Shown piece after piece: positions 23,301-32,900 of a DNA stretch of 64,000 nucleotides (position 1 is the stretch's first letter; each line of letters opens with the position of its first letter). The stretch is from Lampris incognitus (lineage: Eukaryota > Chordata > Actinopteri > Lampriformes > Lampridae), in the NCBI RefSeq assembly GCF_029633865.1, contig NC_079217.1, positions 59,958,175 through 60,022,174 of the forward strand, read 5' to 3'. The translations under genes and the position numbers were made by a program. The notes beneath the pieces are model-generated. The model was not told the DNA's origin. It was given only the letters and a program-made list of their open reading frames with translations, and made no database searches.

Positions 23301-25307
23301 GAGTCATCCCCACTCCTTTACCCAGGGAGGAAGTGTGACTGTCTCTGTCCGTCTGGGTCTTTTATCTGGTCTCCATCTCGACTTCCTTTGCAGATGAGAA
23401 TGAAGCAGAGATGAGAGAGAACGCCCACGACAGGGGTGATGAAGATGCCAGCAGCAGTGATGATGACGATGACGATGATGAAGGAGTGATCACAGAGATT
23501 CGCTTTGTGCCCAGCGACAAGGCGGCATGTGAGTGGCGGCGCTCGCACCTGGGGGCACCAGACAGACATCAGATGCAGATAAAGACAGTCGCACACATAG
23601 AAAAAAATCTTACCCCAGAAACATGAGGTCCAGAGACATGAGGTCCAGAAACATGAGGTCCAGAAACAAGGTCCAGAAATATGAGGTCCAGAAACATAAG
23701 GTCCAGAAGTAAAAAACAAAAAATCCTGTTCAATTTAAACCAACCAAGATTTGCTGATAATTATCTCCTCATCCTCCCTTTATTGCCCAGATCTTCTGCT
23801 AGGTCTCTCAGCTAATTGCCACGCATTCCATTTCAACCCCCCCCCCCTTTTCTCCCCAATTGTACCTGGCCAATTACCCCACTCTTCCGAGCCATCCCAG
23901 TCTCTGCTCCACCCCCTCTTTCGATCCGGGGAGGGCTGCAGACTACCACATGCCTCCTCCGAAACATGCAGAGTCGCCAGCCGCTTCTTTTCACCCGACA
24001 GTGAGGAGTTTCCCCAGGGAGACGTAGTGCGTGGGAGGATCACGCTATTCCTCCCAGTTCCCCCTCCCCCCTGAACAGGTGCCCCGACCAACCAGAGGAG
24101 GCGCTAGTGCAGCGACCAGGATACATACCCTCATCCGGCTTCCCACCCGCAGACACGGCCAATTGTGTCTGTAGGGGTGCCCGACCAAGCCAGTGGTAAC
24201 ATGGGGATTTGACCCGGTGATATCTGTTGATAAAGCCTATTACAGTCTGTTGATGAAGACTGTTAGTCTGGTGATGAAGCCTGTTACAGACTGTTGATGA
24301 AGACTGTTAGTCTGGTGATGAAGCCTGTTACAGACTGTTGATGAAGACTGTTAGTCTGGTGATGAAGCCTGTTAGACTATTGATGGTACAGTCTGTTGAT
24401 GAAGACTGTTAGTCTGGTGATGAAGCCTGTTAGACTATTGATGGTACAGTCTGTTGATGAAGACTTACAGTCTGTTGATGAAGCCTGTTACAGACTGTTG
24501 TGTAGTCTGTTGACATGCTAACATGCAGGACTGCAGTGATATTTGAAGTAGTTATTGAAATGGCCGCAGAGCGATGCTGCTGTACACCGCACGCATTATC
24601 TTAATTGTGTGTGTGTGTGTGTGTGTGTGTGTAAAGTGGAGAACATGTTCTCGGCGATGTGTGAGTGCCAGGCCCTGCATCCCGATCCTGAGGACGACGA
24701 CTCCGACAACGACTTCGAAGGAGAGGAGTACGATGTGGAGGAGGCTGGTGAGAGGAGCACACACACTACTGAAAACAACAGTCAGCTCTTGTTACCTCAC
24801 TCAACCCTGTTTGTGTTCTCTGTCCCTCTCTCAACCCTGTGTTTGTATTCTCCGTCCCTCTCTCCTCTTGGCTGTGGATTTGTCGGCTGCAGAAGCAGGT
24901 AAGACCGTCCAACTGTTCACATGTATGTTGTAACGTCTCGTCCAAATACCCTCATTCACAGTCAGCAAACCCCAATGAGTCATCGGGTTTTACCACCCCA
25001 ACATATTACCTTTCCCTATTGCCCCACCCCACACCTTCCTTTCTCTCCCCCTGTCTCTCAGTACTCCTCTTTATCCGTTTTTTAATGCTCTCTTTCTCCC
25101 CTTCGTGTGTCTCCCTCTGTTCAGAGCATGGTCAGGGGAACATCCCTACTTTCTACACCTACGAGGAGGGTCTGTCGGCCTTGACCCAGGACGGCCAGGC
25201 CACCATGGAGAGACTGGAGGGCATGTTGGCCCAGTCTGTGGCCCAGCAGTTCCACATGGCTGGCGTCCGGACTGACGAGGCCAACCCCAGTGTTGAAGAT
25301 ACAGGTC

Positions 25308-25353
<46 letters not shown>

Positions 25354-26579
25354 CACAGACTCGCAGCTTCTATTCTAACTCACAGGTTAAATACTTTTGT
25401 TAAAGGTTAATTATGCTGGGCGTCCGGGTAGCGTGGCGGTCCATTCTGTTGCCTACCAACATGGGAATCACCAGTTCGAATCCCCATGTTACCTCCGACT
25501 TGGTCGGGCGTCCCTACAGACACAATCTGCGGGTGGGAAGCCGGATGTGGGTGTGTGTCCTGGTCGCTGCACTAGCGCCTCCTCTGGTCAATCTGGCCAC
25601 CTGTTGGGGGGGGGGGACTATAGAGAATAGCGTGATCCTCCCACGCGCGCTACGTTCCCCTGGCGAAAGTCCTCACTGTCAAGTGTAAAGAAGCGGCTGG
25701 TGACTCCACATGTATCGGAGGAGACGTGATAGTCTGCAGCCTCCCCGGATCAGCAGTTTACACCCAGTAAACGGTGTGTATTTCTCATTGGACCAAAATC
25801 CCCATTGATATCATCCAGGGGTCCATTTTCAACCTATCCACGTTGCCCCCAGTGGACACACAGCAACTAGACAGACATAATGCCGTCCTGTAGGCAAGTT
25901 TTTTTTTCCTAGGATGAATCTGGAAAGTTCCCGCCCTCAGGCGCTAGGATTGGCCAGATCTGCCTGTCAGTCAAGGCCGATGCGAACGCACAACCCTAAC
26001 CCTAGCCACGTTTGCTAGCTAACTGTTAGCCATTAGCCACGTTTGCAACCAAGCTAGCTGTGCCAACTTAACTGTACGGTAAGCAAATATTTTTTTCCTA
26101 GGATGAATCCGGAAAGTTGACTGACAGGCAGATCTGACCAACCCAGCACCTGAGGGCGGGAACTTTCCGGATTCATCCTAGAAAAAAAATTATTGGCATC
26201 CTGTAGGGAGCATCGCCGAGGACGGACACATGGAGATGAAATGAAAAACAGCAAAATTTTTCTTTAACCGGTGTGTCTGGCGAGACATCACACCAGCTGA
26301 GACTGGACGCTAACTCACCTCTGTATACAGCAGCAAAACTCAAAAGCTGTTACTTGATGGACTGTGTCAAACTTGAATCTTGTGCTGAGTTGTCTGGTTG
26401 TTTTTCCGTCACTGCAGATGGGATGGAGGTGGACGCCGAGGCAATGGAGGCCGGGCAGTTCGAGGACGCCGATGTTGATCATTGGTAAATCTGTTTGTCT
26501 CAACCACAGTTTTCTTCATTGAGAAATTGACCTACTTTCAACCTCATCTCTGTCTGTTTGCAGCAACGCTGTTGTATGA
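17149..26579 (+). CDS. clns1a: CLNS1A, pICln (methylosome subunit, Sm-protein chaperone)
   Basis: pICln binds Sm proteins and presents them to the PRMT5-WDR77 methylosome for symmetric arginine methylation before snRNP assembly. It is mainly cytosolic. Exons: 17149-17267, 22688-22824, 23394-23528, 24637-24747, 25125-25304, 26418-26484 and 26564-26579. They give 765 nt in one frame, i.e. 254 residues (human 237). An optional 6-nt exon at 24893-24898 would add two residues without changing frame. Landmarks: GLGCGTLYVAET, RLSWFDGSGLGFSLEYPTIS, HLYVMVNAK, an acidic box, ITEIRFVPSDK, MCECQALHPDPEDDDSDND, GNIPTFYTYEEGL and MERLEGMLAQSV. The GQFEDAD at the end matches the known PRMT5-docking motif. 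The PH-like fold spans the first four exons. If the last intron is retained the protein ends HW-stop at 26488 (250 residues). Confidence 0.97.
17487..18040 (+). repeat. Interspersed repeat family D, split by a MITE
   Basis: The two halves 17487-17547 and 17756-18040 align with the uninterrupted copy at 62992-63340 (TTTATTTGTGTAGCCCAATA, GATAAGGAACAACTCCC, GTGTTTACACA, GAAGAATATGATGA, CAAGCAGTGTCCAGA). The insertion at 17548-17755 is a separate element. Confidence 0.82.
17548..17755. mobile_element. hAT-like MITE, almost wholly palindromic
   Basis: It runs from CAGGGGTGGGCAGCCC to the matching inverted CACCCCTG, with inverted arms of about 85 bp around a short centre. CAGGGGTG termini are typical of hAT elements. 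It is nested in repeat family D. The 8-bp duplication is not clearly readable. Confidence 0.8.
18085..18310. repeat. Degenerate telomere-like array
   Basis: About 220 bp made of GGTTAGGGTTAGGGTTATGG-type units, i.e. TTAGGG and variants such as TTATGG and TTTGGG. It lies in CLNS1A intron 1. Confidence 0.88.
18480..19231. other. CLNS1A intron 1, unassigned part
   Basis: It includes a short 16-bp tandem repeat (CTCCCGCCTGCATGGG type, 18562-18605). Otherwise no gene or known repeat was recognised. Confidence 0.4.
19232..19382 (+). mobile_element. Solo LTR-like copy of tRNA-bearing TRIM family 2
   Basis: It begins TGTGACGACCACGGATG and ends CCCCTGAATTCGCTGCA. It contains CTAGCCCTTGGCTAACGGGT, an A-box-like CAGTCCACTGG and a B-box-like GGTTCGCATCC. 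The last part matches the LTR ends at 42438 and 42959. Confidence 0.7.
19383..20364. other. CLNS1A intron 1, unassigned part
   Basis: A/T-rich DNA with a G-run at 19735-19747. I recognise nothing specific. Confidence 0.4.
20365..20485 (+). repeat. SINE-like family B, 3' fragment
   Basis: GGCCTGTCCAGGGTGTCTCC, CCACCCAATGACT, GCTCCAGCATCCC and a GATAATGGCTGGATGG end match the 3' half of the copy at 46517-47047. Confidence 0.8.
20560..21347 (-). pseudogene. LINE (RTE-like) reverse transcriptase, 5'-truncated
   Basis: Minus-strand reading retains the FADD polymerase motif (near 21330) and a stop shortly after it. It continues as EYLCVNKRE, YEFKYLGSTVQ, RVPARVKGKVYKVVVRPAVL, GLETVALMRRQE, LRWFGHVWRRDAGYIGRR and KRRFMDVVRED. 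The endonuclease and N-terminal RT regions are absent, and an in-frame stop follows FADDIVFCSESRVQV. It is in CLNS1A intron 1, opposite to the gene. Confidence 0.85.
21735..22610. mobile_element. hAT-like non-autonomous element
   Basis: It is flanked by a perfect 8-bp direct repeat TGGTAACC (21727-21734 and 22611-22618). The ends are related in inverted orientation (GCTGAAACCATTAGTC at left; the complement of the right end reads GGCTGCAACCGATGATC). Subterminal regions carry many ATTAATCGAT-type words. It has no transposase ORF. Its right duplication ends 69 bases before CLNS1A exon 2. Confidence 0.72.
22688..22824 (+). CDS. clns1a: CLNS1A exon 2
   Basis: The acceptor is TGTTTTCCAG and the donor is GTAAAT. 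It encodes RLSWFDGSGLGFSLEYPTIS, then LHAISRDLSAYPQEHLYVM, the central strands of the pICln PH-like domain. Confidence 0.97.
23394..23528 (+). CDS. clns1a: CLNS1A exon 3, acidic loop
   Basis: The acceptor is CTTTGCAG and the donor is GTGAGT. It encodes an acidic stretch (Asp run at 23458-23480) and EGVITEIRFVPSDKAA, matching the pICln acid box and following strand. Confidence 0.95.
23612..23712. repeat. 15-bp tandem repeat
   Basis: About six copies of a unit near GAAACATGAGGTCCA, some slightly shortened, in CLNS1A intron 3. Confidence 0.85.
23837..24217 (-). repeat. tRNA-derived SINE, family A, copy 4
   Basis: An inverted copy in CLNS1A intron 3. The poly-C run at the left is the complement of the G-rich tail, and the body words are all present in reverse complement. 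The tRNA-like head is cut short near the B box. Confidence 0.9.
24221..24512. repeat. Minisatellite with about 44-bp unit in CLNS1A intron 3
   Basis: Units of the form CTGTTGATGAAGACTGTTAG followed by TCTGGTGATGAAGCCTGTTA occur in about six full or partial copies. The unit is itself a doublet of two similar halves. Confidence 0.88.
24606..24632. repeat. (GT)n tract directly before CLNS1A exon 4
   Basis: About 13 GT units stand in place of a pyrimidine tract, followed by AAAG and the exon at 24637. Confidence 0.95.
24637..24747 (+). CDS. clns1a: CLNS1A exon 4
   Basis: The acceptor is GTAAAG, preceded by a GT tract, and the donor is GTGAGA. It encodes ENMFSAMCECQALHPDPEDD, then SDNDFEGEEYDVEEA, an almost exact match to the family. 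Confidence 0.97.
24893..24898 (+). CDS. clns1a: Candidate 6-nt CLNS1A microexon
   Basis: AAGCAG is bounded by GGCTGCAG on the left and GTAAGACC on the right. Inclusion keeps the frame and changes EEA-EHGQG to EEA-EAEHGQG. Not proven; the two splice sites are the only evidence. Confidence 0.45.
25125..25304 (+). CDS. clns1a: CLNS1A exon 5
   Basis: The acceptor is CTGTTCAG and the donor is GTCCAT. It encodes EHGQGNIPTFYTYEEGLSAL and MERLEGMLAQSVAQQFHMAG. A CA repeat (25313-25346) begins 8 bases past the donor. Confidence 0.97.
25418..25756 (+). repeat. tRNA-derived SINE, family A, copy 5 (3'-truncated)
   Basis: The head GGGCGTCCGGGTAGCGTGGC and B box AGTTCGAATCC are intact. The element stops at CCTCCCCGGATCAGCAG without the tail. 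Confidence 0.92.
25886..26206. mobile_element. hAT-like MITE with 8-bp duplication in CLNS1A intron 5
   Basis: An 8-bp direct repeat TCCTGTAG (25886-25893 and 26199-26206) flanks an element whose ends are inverted copies. CCTAGGATGAATCTGGAAAG at the left is matched by the complement at 26155-26182, and the arms run about 70 bp. A third, direct partial copy of the arm lies at 26093-26117. Confidence 0.75.
26418..26484 (+). CDS. clns1a: CLNS1A exon 6, PRMT5-docking motif
   Basis: The acceptor is CACTGCAG and the donor is GTAAAT. It encodes DGMEVDAEAMEAGQFEDADV and DH. GQFEDAD fits the GQF[D/E]DA[D/E] PRMT5-binding motif known from pICln, RIOK1 and COPR5. Without splicing it reads HW-stop at 26488. 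Confidence 0.9.
26564..26579 (+). CDS. clns1a: CLNS1A last coding exon (5-residue tail)
   Basis: The acceptor is TCTGTCTGTTTGCAG. Spliced to exon 6 it adds CNAVV and a TGA stop at 26577-26579. Human pICln stops at DVDH, so this short tail could be fish-specific. The splice signals are strong. Confidence 0.6.
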
Positions 26580-28475
26580 GAAACACCTGCAGTCGTTCCT
26601 GATGGTTTCTGTATCTCCGGCCGGCGGTGAAACTTTTTTTCCCCTTCGTCATGTGACGCATTGTGACGTCAGTCGGCGGACAGAAAAACTAGTCTAGTTT
26701 GGGTTTCTTCAGAGAGCACATCCTCGTTCTCTCCGCTAAATTACGGTTCCAATGGCGGAAGTGACGTCACAAAATTAGTGCAAAGGATTTTATGTACAGC
26801 GATACAGAAGCTTGTGTGCAGTGTGTTCTGGTACATGTAGGCGCTGTGGGAAAGTGAGCAGAACTTTCATTTCTTCATCACTGTAGCACAAAATGAGGAT
26901 TTTTATGCTCCCCTCGACTACATTGTGCATATGATTTCACATGCAAAAAAACATTGGGGGCGGCGTCTGGGTGGCGTGGCGGTCTATTCCTTTGTCTACC
27001 AACATGGGCTGGTAGACAACGGTTCAAATCCCCGTGTTACCTCCGGCTTGATCGGGCATCCCTACACACACAATAAGGCGTGTCTGCAGATGGGAAGCCG
27101 GATGTGGGTGTGTGTCCTGGTCGCTGCATTAGCGCCTCCTCTGGTCGGTCGTGGCGCCTGTTCAGGGGGGAGGGGGAACTTGGAGGAATAGCGTGATCCT
27201 CCCATGCGCTACATCCCCCTGGCGATACTTCTCACTGTCAGGTGAGAAGAAGCGGCTGGCGACTCCACAGGTATCGGAGGAGACGTGGTAGTCTGCAGCC
27301 CTCCCCGGATTGGCAGAGGGGGTGGGGCAGCAACCGGAATGGCTCGGAAGAGTGGATTAATTGGCTGGATACAATTGGGGAGAAAAAGGGGGAACAACAA
27401 ACCATTGGGGAATTTTTCCTTCAAACCGCAGCTCCAGACACATCAGTAGAAGTGGAGCACTCGTATGTGTCTGGCACGTCCTTTAGTGATCACACGGTAC
27501 AAACGTGTTGTTAGACTGAAGTTACAGAGCAACTGAAGCCACATCACCACCAACCCAAAGTCCTTGGGTCCGACCAAATACCACCAAACTTTTGCCTGTC
27601 GAGACCCAAGATACAGAAACAGCTGAGCCCTTTATCGTAGGCTAGAGTCACCTGCAGCATATTTTACAATGGTACAAACATTCTTTTTTAATTGGCCTTT
27701 TATTTGAAGTTATTATATTGATTCCTCTGCAAAAAATGTCACCCCTTTCGCCCTCTTTTAGACGCGGTTCTCATTAGCAGCCGATCGAAGCACTGGTGTT
27801 TCATCAGGGAGGAGGATGAGAGGACACCGGCATTCGTCAAAGGTTTCCCAAAAGGCCTGTCAGCTCTGTTATCGTCTTGTTTCTTTCCCAAACGACAGCA
27901 TCATATCCTGTTCTCAACTGTCGCACATGCCCAGCGGCGATCTCAGTAGTGTAGAATAGCCTCTTCAAGTTGTCTCCCGCTGGCAGTATCGTTTTTATAA
28001 AGAAGTCTGCACTCACTGTAACGTAACACACTTCGGATGAAAGCATTCACAAAGTCGCATTTGCATCTGACCACAAATGTTAGGGCTGTCTGTTGTCCGG
28101 TTGCAGTTTCTGACCCAGCCGGGGAGGAATTTGTTTTGCATATTAAGAGCCAGCAGGGCGGCAAAATGTGCCCCATTTCATTAATTACACACGTGGTTTT
28201 CTTCTCTTGCACAGCTACCCCCCCCCCGCTTCTTTGTCTTGTCACATCCCTCATTATGAATAGGCTCCCCCAGCCTATTGAGATGCATCCAAAACAGCCA
28301 CTCTGAGCTTTTTAGATGCAGCCCCAGCTCCACTGTGTAGTTCCTCTTGCTGAATTTGGAAAAAGAAAAAAGCTTTTGTACAAGAAGACCAACTTGATAT
28401 CTGACACGCCCTGAATGGCAGAGTCGTTGTATGTTGTATTTGTATCAAATCTTCAATAAATGCATAGTTTTTGTA
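26580..28475 (+). other. clns1a: Probable CLNS1A 3' UTR
   Basis: The first good polyadenylation signal is AATAAA at about 28454, followed by GT-rich TTTTGTTCTGTTCTGT. The stretch includes SINE family A copy 6. Earlier termination cannot be excluded. Confidence 0.45.
26955..27400 (+). repeat. tRNA-derived SINE, family A, copy 6
   Basis: Near full length. The head is CGTCTGGGTGGCGTGGCGG, the B box is GGTTCAAATCC, and the tail is GGGGAGAAAAAGGGGG. It is slightly rearranged in the anticodon-arm region (GGGCTGGTAGACAAC). Confidence 0.92.
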
Positions 28476-29445
28476 CAATTTTTCTTTTGTTCTGTTCTGT
28501 CGGTAATGTTGAGGTTTAGATAGTTGTGCTCCAGGGAAGAGCCGGCCGAGACAGAATCAGTCATAGAATGATGAAAATATGTAAAACTAACAGATGAATT
28601 ATTTAGTTTCCATTAGTGTATGTTTTCAACTTAAACATGCCAGTGTAGTTTGAATATTTATTTTTTATTCACTGCTTGGTCAACACTGTCGTCATCAACA
28701 GCGTTGCTAATAAAGGGAATCAACAGGTAAAAGAAAGGTGCACACGCCGGGTACGTCTGGTGAACTAAATCGAATGTTGACATGCACACGTCATTATTCA
28801 CGACTGCCGTTCAGCAGTTAAACGGTTCGTTCCTGTTGACGCCGTATAAACAAGTGAAACTGGTGCAAATTGCAGAAAAACGTGACGATGGAGAATATGA
28901 ATTAAGATGATTCTTCGCTTGATGTGTCACAAGTCACGTGCACATTGGGCCGGGCAGTTACTATTCATCATCTTACAATGGTGTTTCATTGGGATGAGAG
29001 TAGGATGTAATGTCATGATACACAATTTCGTTGTCTAAATCAATAACTAAACCAAAACTAGCTTTGGGCTTTACATTACCAGACAGTTAAAGGTTATAAA
29101 TCTCAGTTGGATTCTTAAACATGGTATTTTTATTATTTTTTTTGCATATGTAAGTAGATATTGTGATGTATATTGATATTTTGCAAAATCCTCATTATCA
29201 TGGTGATATTTTCCATATTGCCCAACACTACAGTGTTAACATGCAGGACTTGAAGCCAACACCAACAGCCTGGAAAACACTGCATGTGTTTGGCTACAGC
29301 AGGAAAGTGTAAAATCTTGGTTACATTTCATCTCCTTTCTGAAAACAACGTTGGCAGCTCACTGATGACACTGCGCAGAAACATCCAGATACACCAGTGG
29401 TCATCGGTTCATTAAAACATTTAGATGTGCTGTGTAATTATGGAT
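28476..29445. other. Unassigned intergenic stretch
   Basis: A/T-rich DNA with no recognised gene or repeat family. Confidence 0.4.
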
Positions 29446-29448
29446 TCA

Positions 29449-30572
29449 TAGGTTTATATTAGTGTCCTTAAAACAGGTTTATATTAGTGTCCTTCATATA
29501 GGTTTATGTTGGTGTCCTTCATATAGATTTATGTTAGTGTCCTTCATATAGGTTTATGTTAGTGTCCTTCGTATAGTGTCCTTCATATAGGTTTATGTTA
29601 GTGTCCTTCGTATAGTGTCCTTCATATAGTTTTATGTTGGTGTCCATATAGATTTATGTTAGTGTCCTTCATATAGGTTTATGTTAGTGTCCTTCATATA
29701 GGCTTATGTTAGTGTCCTTCATATAGGTTTATGTTAGTGTCCTTCATATAGGCTTAGGTAAGTGTCCTTCCTATAGGTTTATGTTGGTGTCCTTCATATA
29801 GATGTATGTTAGTCCTTCATATAGGTTTATGTTAGCGTCCTTCATATAGGCTTATGTTAGTGTCCTTCATATACGTAGGTTTATGTTGGTGTCCTTCATA
29901 TAGGTTTATGTTAGTGTCCTTTATATAGTGTCCCTCATATAGGTTTATGTTGGTGTCCTTCATATAGGCTTATGTTAGTGTCTTTCATATAGATTTATGT
30001 TAGCGTCCTTCATAGAATAGAATACACTTTATTTGTCATTTGTACATACAATAAAATTCACTCTGCGTTTAACCCATCCGAGCTGTGTAGCTAGGAGCAG
30101 TAGGCCGCCGCCGTGCAGCGCCCGGGGAATGGTTTACTCTTGGTTTACCCTTTCCGGGTACTGACAGCAGGGTAGACTGTGCCCGGGGATTTTAATTCAG
30201 AGTTACCTTCTCCTAGCCTTTGCCTAAACAGGCATCAACCTACAAGGCAGCAGGTGGTTTTGTTGTCAGGGTGTTTCCTTCTCCTAGCCTTTGCCTAAAG
30301 AGGCATCAACCCACAAGCCAGCAGGTGGATTTGAAATCAGAGTTCCCTTCTCCTATCCCAATGTGTTGGCTGGACTGGGCACCATGGGAAGTAGCATACA
30401 GGCATGCAGGAGGACCGGATCTATCAGTAGGGATGTCGTCCTTAGCCAAGGTAAGGTGAGGTAAGGTGCTACCCCTCTACAGCCTGCGGTTGCAGTTTAG
30501 CATCTTACCCAGGATGTATAGGTTTATATTGGTGTCCTTCATATAGGTTTATGTTAGTGTCCTTCACCGCTT
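29449..30572. repeat. 25-bp minisatellite interrupted by a SINE-like insertion
   Basis: Units near ATAGGTTTATGTTAGTGTCC plus TTCAT repeat about 22 times in 29449-30015, then resume for two copies at 30519-30572. The gap is filled by repeat family C. Some units are shortened. Confidence 0.9.
30016..30470 (-). repeat. Interspersed repeat family C (minus)
   Basis: The complement of the left edge reads GACAAATAAAGTGTATTCTA, preceded by GCTCCTAGCTACACAGCTCG. This matches the 3' ends at 6345-6480 and 61310-61425. Inside, a 70-bp segment (CCTTCTCCTAGCCTTTGCCT) is tandemly repeated from 30208. Confidence 0.72.
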
Positions 30573-31089
30573 TTCAGCTTGTCAGGTCAAGTGTGCTGTT
30601 AGGGGCCATTCAGTCCAGATTGTAGTATTTTAAAGGATCAAACAAGTTCCGTTTTCTGACCTCTGCTCTTCGTAACACTAAGAGGTCCTCTAGTCGTCCA
30701 TTCCTTCATTTTGTTCAGTTCTCAGGGTCGCTGGAGGTTGGAGGTGCTCGTTGCTGTTAGAATTAAAGAGATTTGTGCCACGGAAATATTTGGGTTTGAA
30801 ACCCTTCTGTCAAATAAAGATGTGCTGTGTAATTAGGCGTCGGGGATGAATTCCATAGCCTCAAATCTTCACTTCCTCTTCCTGGCCAGCAGGGAGAGGC
30901 AGTGAGGCGGCGCCCTTTCACTCCACAGCAGGGGGACTCTTGTCAAGCAGCAGCACCAAGCAGATCGTGCATGTACGTAAAGAAGAGAAGTTGGGAATTC
31001 ACGTTGAGAAAATTCACAATTCAAACTAAATAAATTGTTTTATTGTGAGATTATGTGTGCAAAGGTCAATCACACAGACACAAAGAATA
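30573..31089. other. Unassigned intergenic stretch
   Basis: No gene or repeat recognised. Confidence 0.4.
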
Positions 31090-31339
31090 ATCTAAACCAG
31101 TGTTTCTCAACCCAGTCCTCAAGGAACCCCCTATCCTGCAGATTTTCTTTGCAACCCTGAATAGGTACCTGTTTGTAGTAATTCAGCAGTGAATGTCAGA
31201 GTTTGCACACCTTGCATAATTAAGTGCTGTGAGATGATTGGTTGAGTAAGTACAAGCAGAGCTACCTATGCAGGGTTACAATGAAAATCTGCAGGATAGG
31301 GGTTCCTTGAGGACTGGGCTGAGAAACACTGATCTAAAC
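31090..31339. mobile_element. hAT MITE with CAGTGTTTCTCAA ends
   Basis: The element 31098-31331 has inverted ends CAGTGTTTCTCAACCCAGTC / GACTGGGCTGAGAAACACTG and an 8-bp duplication ATCTAAAC at 31090-31097 and 31332-31339. A 233-bp near-copy lies at 42592-42824. Confidence 0.93.
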
Positions 31340-31635
31340 CCAGTTTACAGCAGCGCATGTTCAACGTGGACTGCCAAGTAAGTTTGGACAAACCTGGTTT
31401 ATCCCTGGACTAACATGAGGACGCAAAGACACGAAAACTCAGCATGAAAAATAACGAATGAAAACATTGCAGTAGTTTTGTTTTTTGGTGATGCGTAAAA
31501 GGTGCTGCATCATTTCACAAGATGCAGCTTTAACTTTCAAAGCTCCATTTGCAAAGAATTTATCACTAGCAGTGATGAGGCTTTTAGAAGCAGAAATAAG
31601 GCAGTTGTCCCAAAAAGTAATTAATAATAATAATA

Positions 31636-32240
31636 ATAATAATAGTAACATATAGCACATTTCTAAAACAATGTTACACGGTGCTTTACAGAGAAATAAA
31701 ACCAGACGAGGCAAAAATAAGAGTAAGCCCAGATAAGAGTAAAGATAGCAGCATAAATAAATAAAAACAAATATCGAATTTGTAAAAGCTTTCATAAAAA
31801 GAAAAGTTTTAAGACGAGATTTAAGAGAAGCTAGAGACTTGGTTTGTCTTAGTTCAAACTGGAAGAGAGTTCAGTAGTGTGGGGGCTCTAACAGCAAAAG
31901 CCCGATCAGCCTTTATGACAAACCGAGACCTGGGAATAACCGGTAGGGCTCCATCTGCAGATCTAAATGGTAGAGGGTGGGGGCGTATACCAGGTCAATA
32001 AATCAGAAAGGTATTTAGGAGCCAGACCATTTAAAATCTTCAAAGTGAGCAATAAAGTTTTAAAATGAGTTGGAAATATAACAGGGAGCCAGTGTAGAGA
32101 GGCAAGCGCAGGAGTGACGTCATACCCATCATGGGCCGAGCAGCGGCGTGTTGTACCACATGCAGAAGGTAGAGGGAGCCCTCGCTGATACCACAATAAA
32201 GTGCGTTGCAGTAGTCAAGCCGAGAATAGATAAAAGCTTG
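31636..32240 (-). pseudogene. LINE L2-like fragment, 3' end of ORF2
   Basis: Minus-strand reading gives TPALASLHWLPVIF, FKTLLLTLKILNGLAPKYLS and DLL, then, after frame breaks, SLKSRLKTFLF-like residues. This is the standard C-terminus of L2-type fish LINEs. There are several frameshifts and no RT catalytic motif. Confidence 0.78.
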
Positions 32241-32900
32241 TACAACTTCTTGCAGATGGGTAATTGATAGAAAATGACCTAATTTGGAGATTAGTTACGG
32301 CGGCCTCACCCAGTACCGTCCATGCCGTGTCTGTCCACGTCTGCTCTAAGTTTGTGTCTTCGTTTGATGGCTGGGAGGGCTGGCGTTGGACCGGCGGGAG
32401 GAGCCTAGTCTGCCGCGTCCTGTGGGCCCAAGGACCACGGCCCCCGCCCGGAGCTGCAGCCGAGGAGGAAACCCCGACGGCGGTCTGACAGGACGCGGAA
32501 GCGGGGCAGGCTAAGCTAACTGCTAGCCCACTCATCGGCCGGCGTCCGTTCTCCTGGACAGTGATTATGATTATTTTAAGTTTGGATATATGTGTTCTTG
32601 TAGTTTTGGGATATTTGTATTTGTCTCTGTATTGCGCTGCTGTGGGCTTGTTCCTGATCCCTGAAGATAAGGCGGATCAAGCTGAATCCGGAGGGCAGCA
32701 GCCCGGCACGGGAAGCAAAGTAGCGTGTTTACAACCCGGTGTGCCGCCCGAAACCCAAGCGTTGGTAAATAAGGGTTTACCGCTTTAAGAGCAAGATCTG
32801 GGGTCGGACCCTGATTGGTTGGTAGGGAGGGGCGAATGAGGAAGTTGTTGTGTGGCGCGAACGGTATTGGGAGCTCCGCGCAAGTGAAAGGAAATGTTAT
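32241..32900. other. Unassigned GC-rich stretch before the gypsy LTR
   Basis: GC-rich at 32300-32520. Nothing recognisable. Confidence 0.35.

Noticed and set aside
29449-30572. CRISPR-like array of 25-bp repeats
   Set aside because: The units are head-to-tail without spacers, and the genome is a vertebrate's.
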